From the NCBI RefSeq assembly GCF_001310955.1, contig NZ_BAZX01000018.1:1-64000 (forward strand): a stretch of 64,000 nucleotides of DNA, in the 5' to 3' direction. Within the stretch, counting starts at the first letter, position 1, and every line of letters starts with the position of its first letter. Of this stretch, positions 63,647 through 64,000 are shown one piece after another. A program made the position numbers and the translations under genes. Source of the DNA: Marinifilum fragile JCM 15579 (lineage in GTDB: Bacteria > Bacteroidota > Bacteroidia > Bacteroidales > Marinifilaceae). The notes under the pieces were generated by a model. That model was not told where the DNA came from. It was given only the letters and a program-made list of their open reading frames with translations, and did no database searches.

Positions 63647-63969
63647 AATAAAAATTGTCAAGTAAATAAATTAAAAAAGAATGTAGTAAATGAAAACCTT
63701 ACGGCGTCTGGCAGGACAATGTAAACCTTTCATTAATTAGTTACAAAACATCAGTCTGAATTAAAAATAATATCAACCATCTGGTTGGTAATGGGGGATG
63801 AAACATGCCTTTCTCTTTCAGGCAAATTCTTTTTAAGTAGATAGTAAATAGAATGATACAGATTGTTTGAGTGGTGCTTTGTCAAAAGGATCCATTGTCG
63901 AGGCTAAGCTCAAATGGTCGAAGAATGTGTTTTGAATAAACTCAATTAATAACCTAAAATTAAAATTTT

Positions 63970-64000
63970 ATGAAAGTTTTAAGAAACCCTTGGAGTGTAG
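63970..64000 (+). CDS. Start of the next gene, cut by the window end
   Basis: An ATG in the context AAAATTTTATG begins MKVLRNPWSV and runs off the window. Position after susC suggests a SusD-like gene, but ten codons cannot show it. The 323-base gap before it (63647-63969) has no recognisable gene; it contains two short words repeated from the susC leader (see findings). Confidence 0.3.
   Translation, partial: MKVLRNPWSV

Overview
The window looks like a chromosomal segment of an AT-rich member of the Bacteroidota, plausibly an anaerobic or facultative marine Bacteroidales/Marinilabiliales-type bacterium; the genus is a guess. The grounds are repeated FecI-type sigma / FecR / SusC / SusD arrays, lipoproteins with Bacteroidota lipoboxes, TTTG-N19-TAnnTTTG promoters, and an anaerobic GlpABC set. 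Nothing seen points to plasmid, phage or conjugative DNA, and no rRNA, tRNA or CRISPR array was recognised.

Layout. 1-6.4 kb: end of one SusCD locus (SusD, a degenerate Mx1-type metallopeptidase lipoprotein, two TlpA-like lipoproteins flanking a trypsin-like protease). 6.9-17.4 kb: sigma, FecR, SusC, SusD, DUF4843 lipoprotein, PKD-like lipoprotein, secreted thioredoxin. 17.8-26.4 kb: sigma, FecR, SusC, SusD, TlpA. 26.4-27.9 kb: a repeat-rich spacer and an unrelated minus-strand gene. 28.1-36.5 kb: sigma, FecR, SusC, SusD, thioredoxin. 36.8-37.9 kb: two minus-strand genes (a FecR-derived mini-protein and a rhodanese lipoprotein). 38.1-51.3 kb: sigma, FecR, SusC, SusD, two TlpA, thioredoxin, and a DUF4369-beta-propeller lipoprotein. 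51.5-58.1 kb: a small SpoIIAA-like protein, glpABC and a POT-family transporter. 58.4 kb to the end: sigma, FecR, SusC and the first codons of another gene.

How it works together. In each locus a FecI-type sigma factor is held by a membrane FecR anti-sigma. The SusC receptor carries an N-terminal STN domain, which can signal to FecR, so substrate at the outer membrane should switch on its own susCD genes. The cargo is not obviously carbohydrate: there is no glycoside hydrolase, polysaccharide lyase or sulfatase anywhere. Instead nearly every locus ends in one or more exported thioredoxin-fold proteins, and there are a protease, a pseudo-peptidase and a POT peptide transporter. I infer a family of paralogous uptake loci for peptides or disulfide-containing ligands, like RagAB rather than starch Sus.

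Two patterns cross the whole window. First, every fecR-susC gap holds, on the minus strand, a stem-loop followed by a U-tract, usually with a second stem-loop just upstream of susC. This fits a set of DonS-like antisense RNAs. Second, six genes are broken by exactly one missing base, mostly in short homopolymers. This could be sequencing error, or real slippage or decay.
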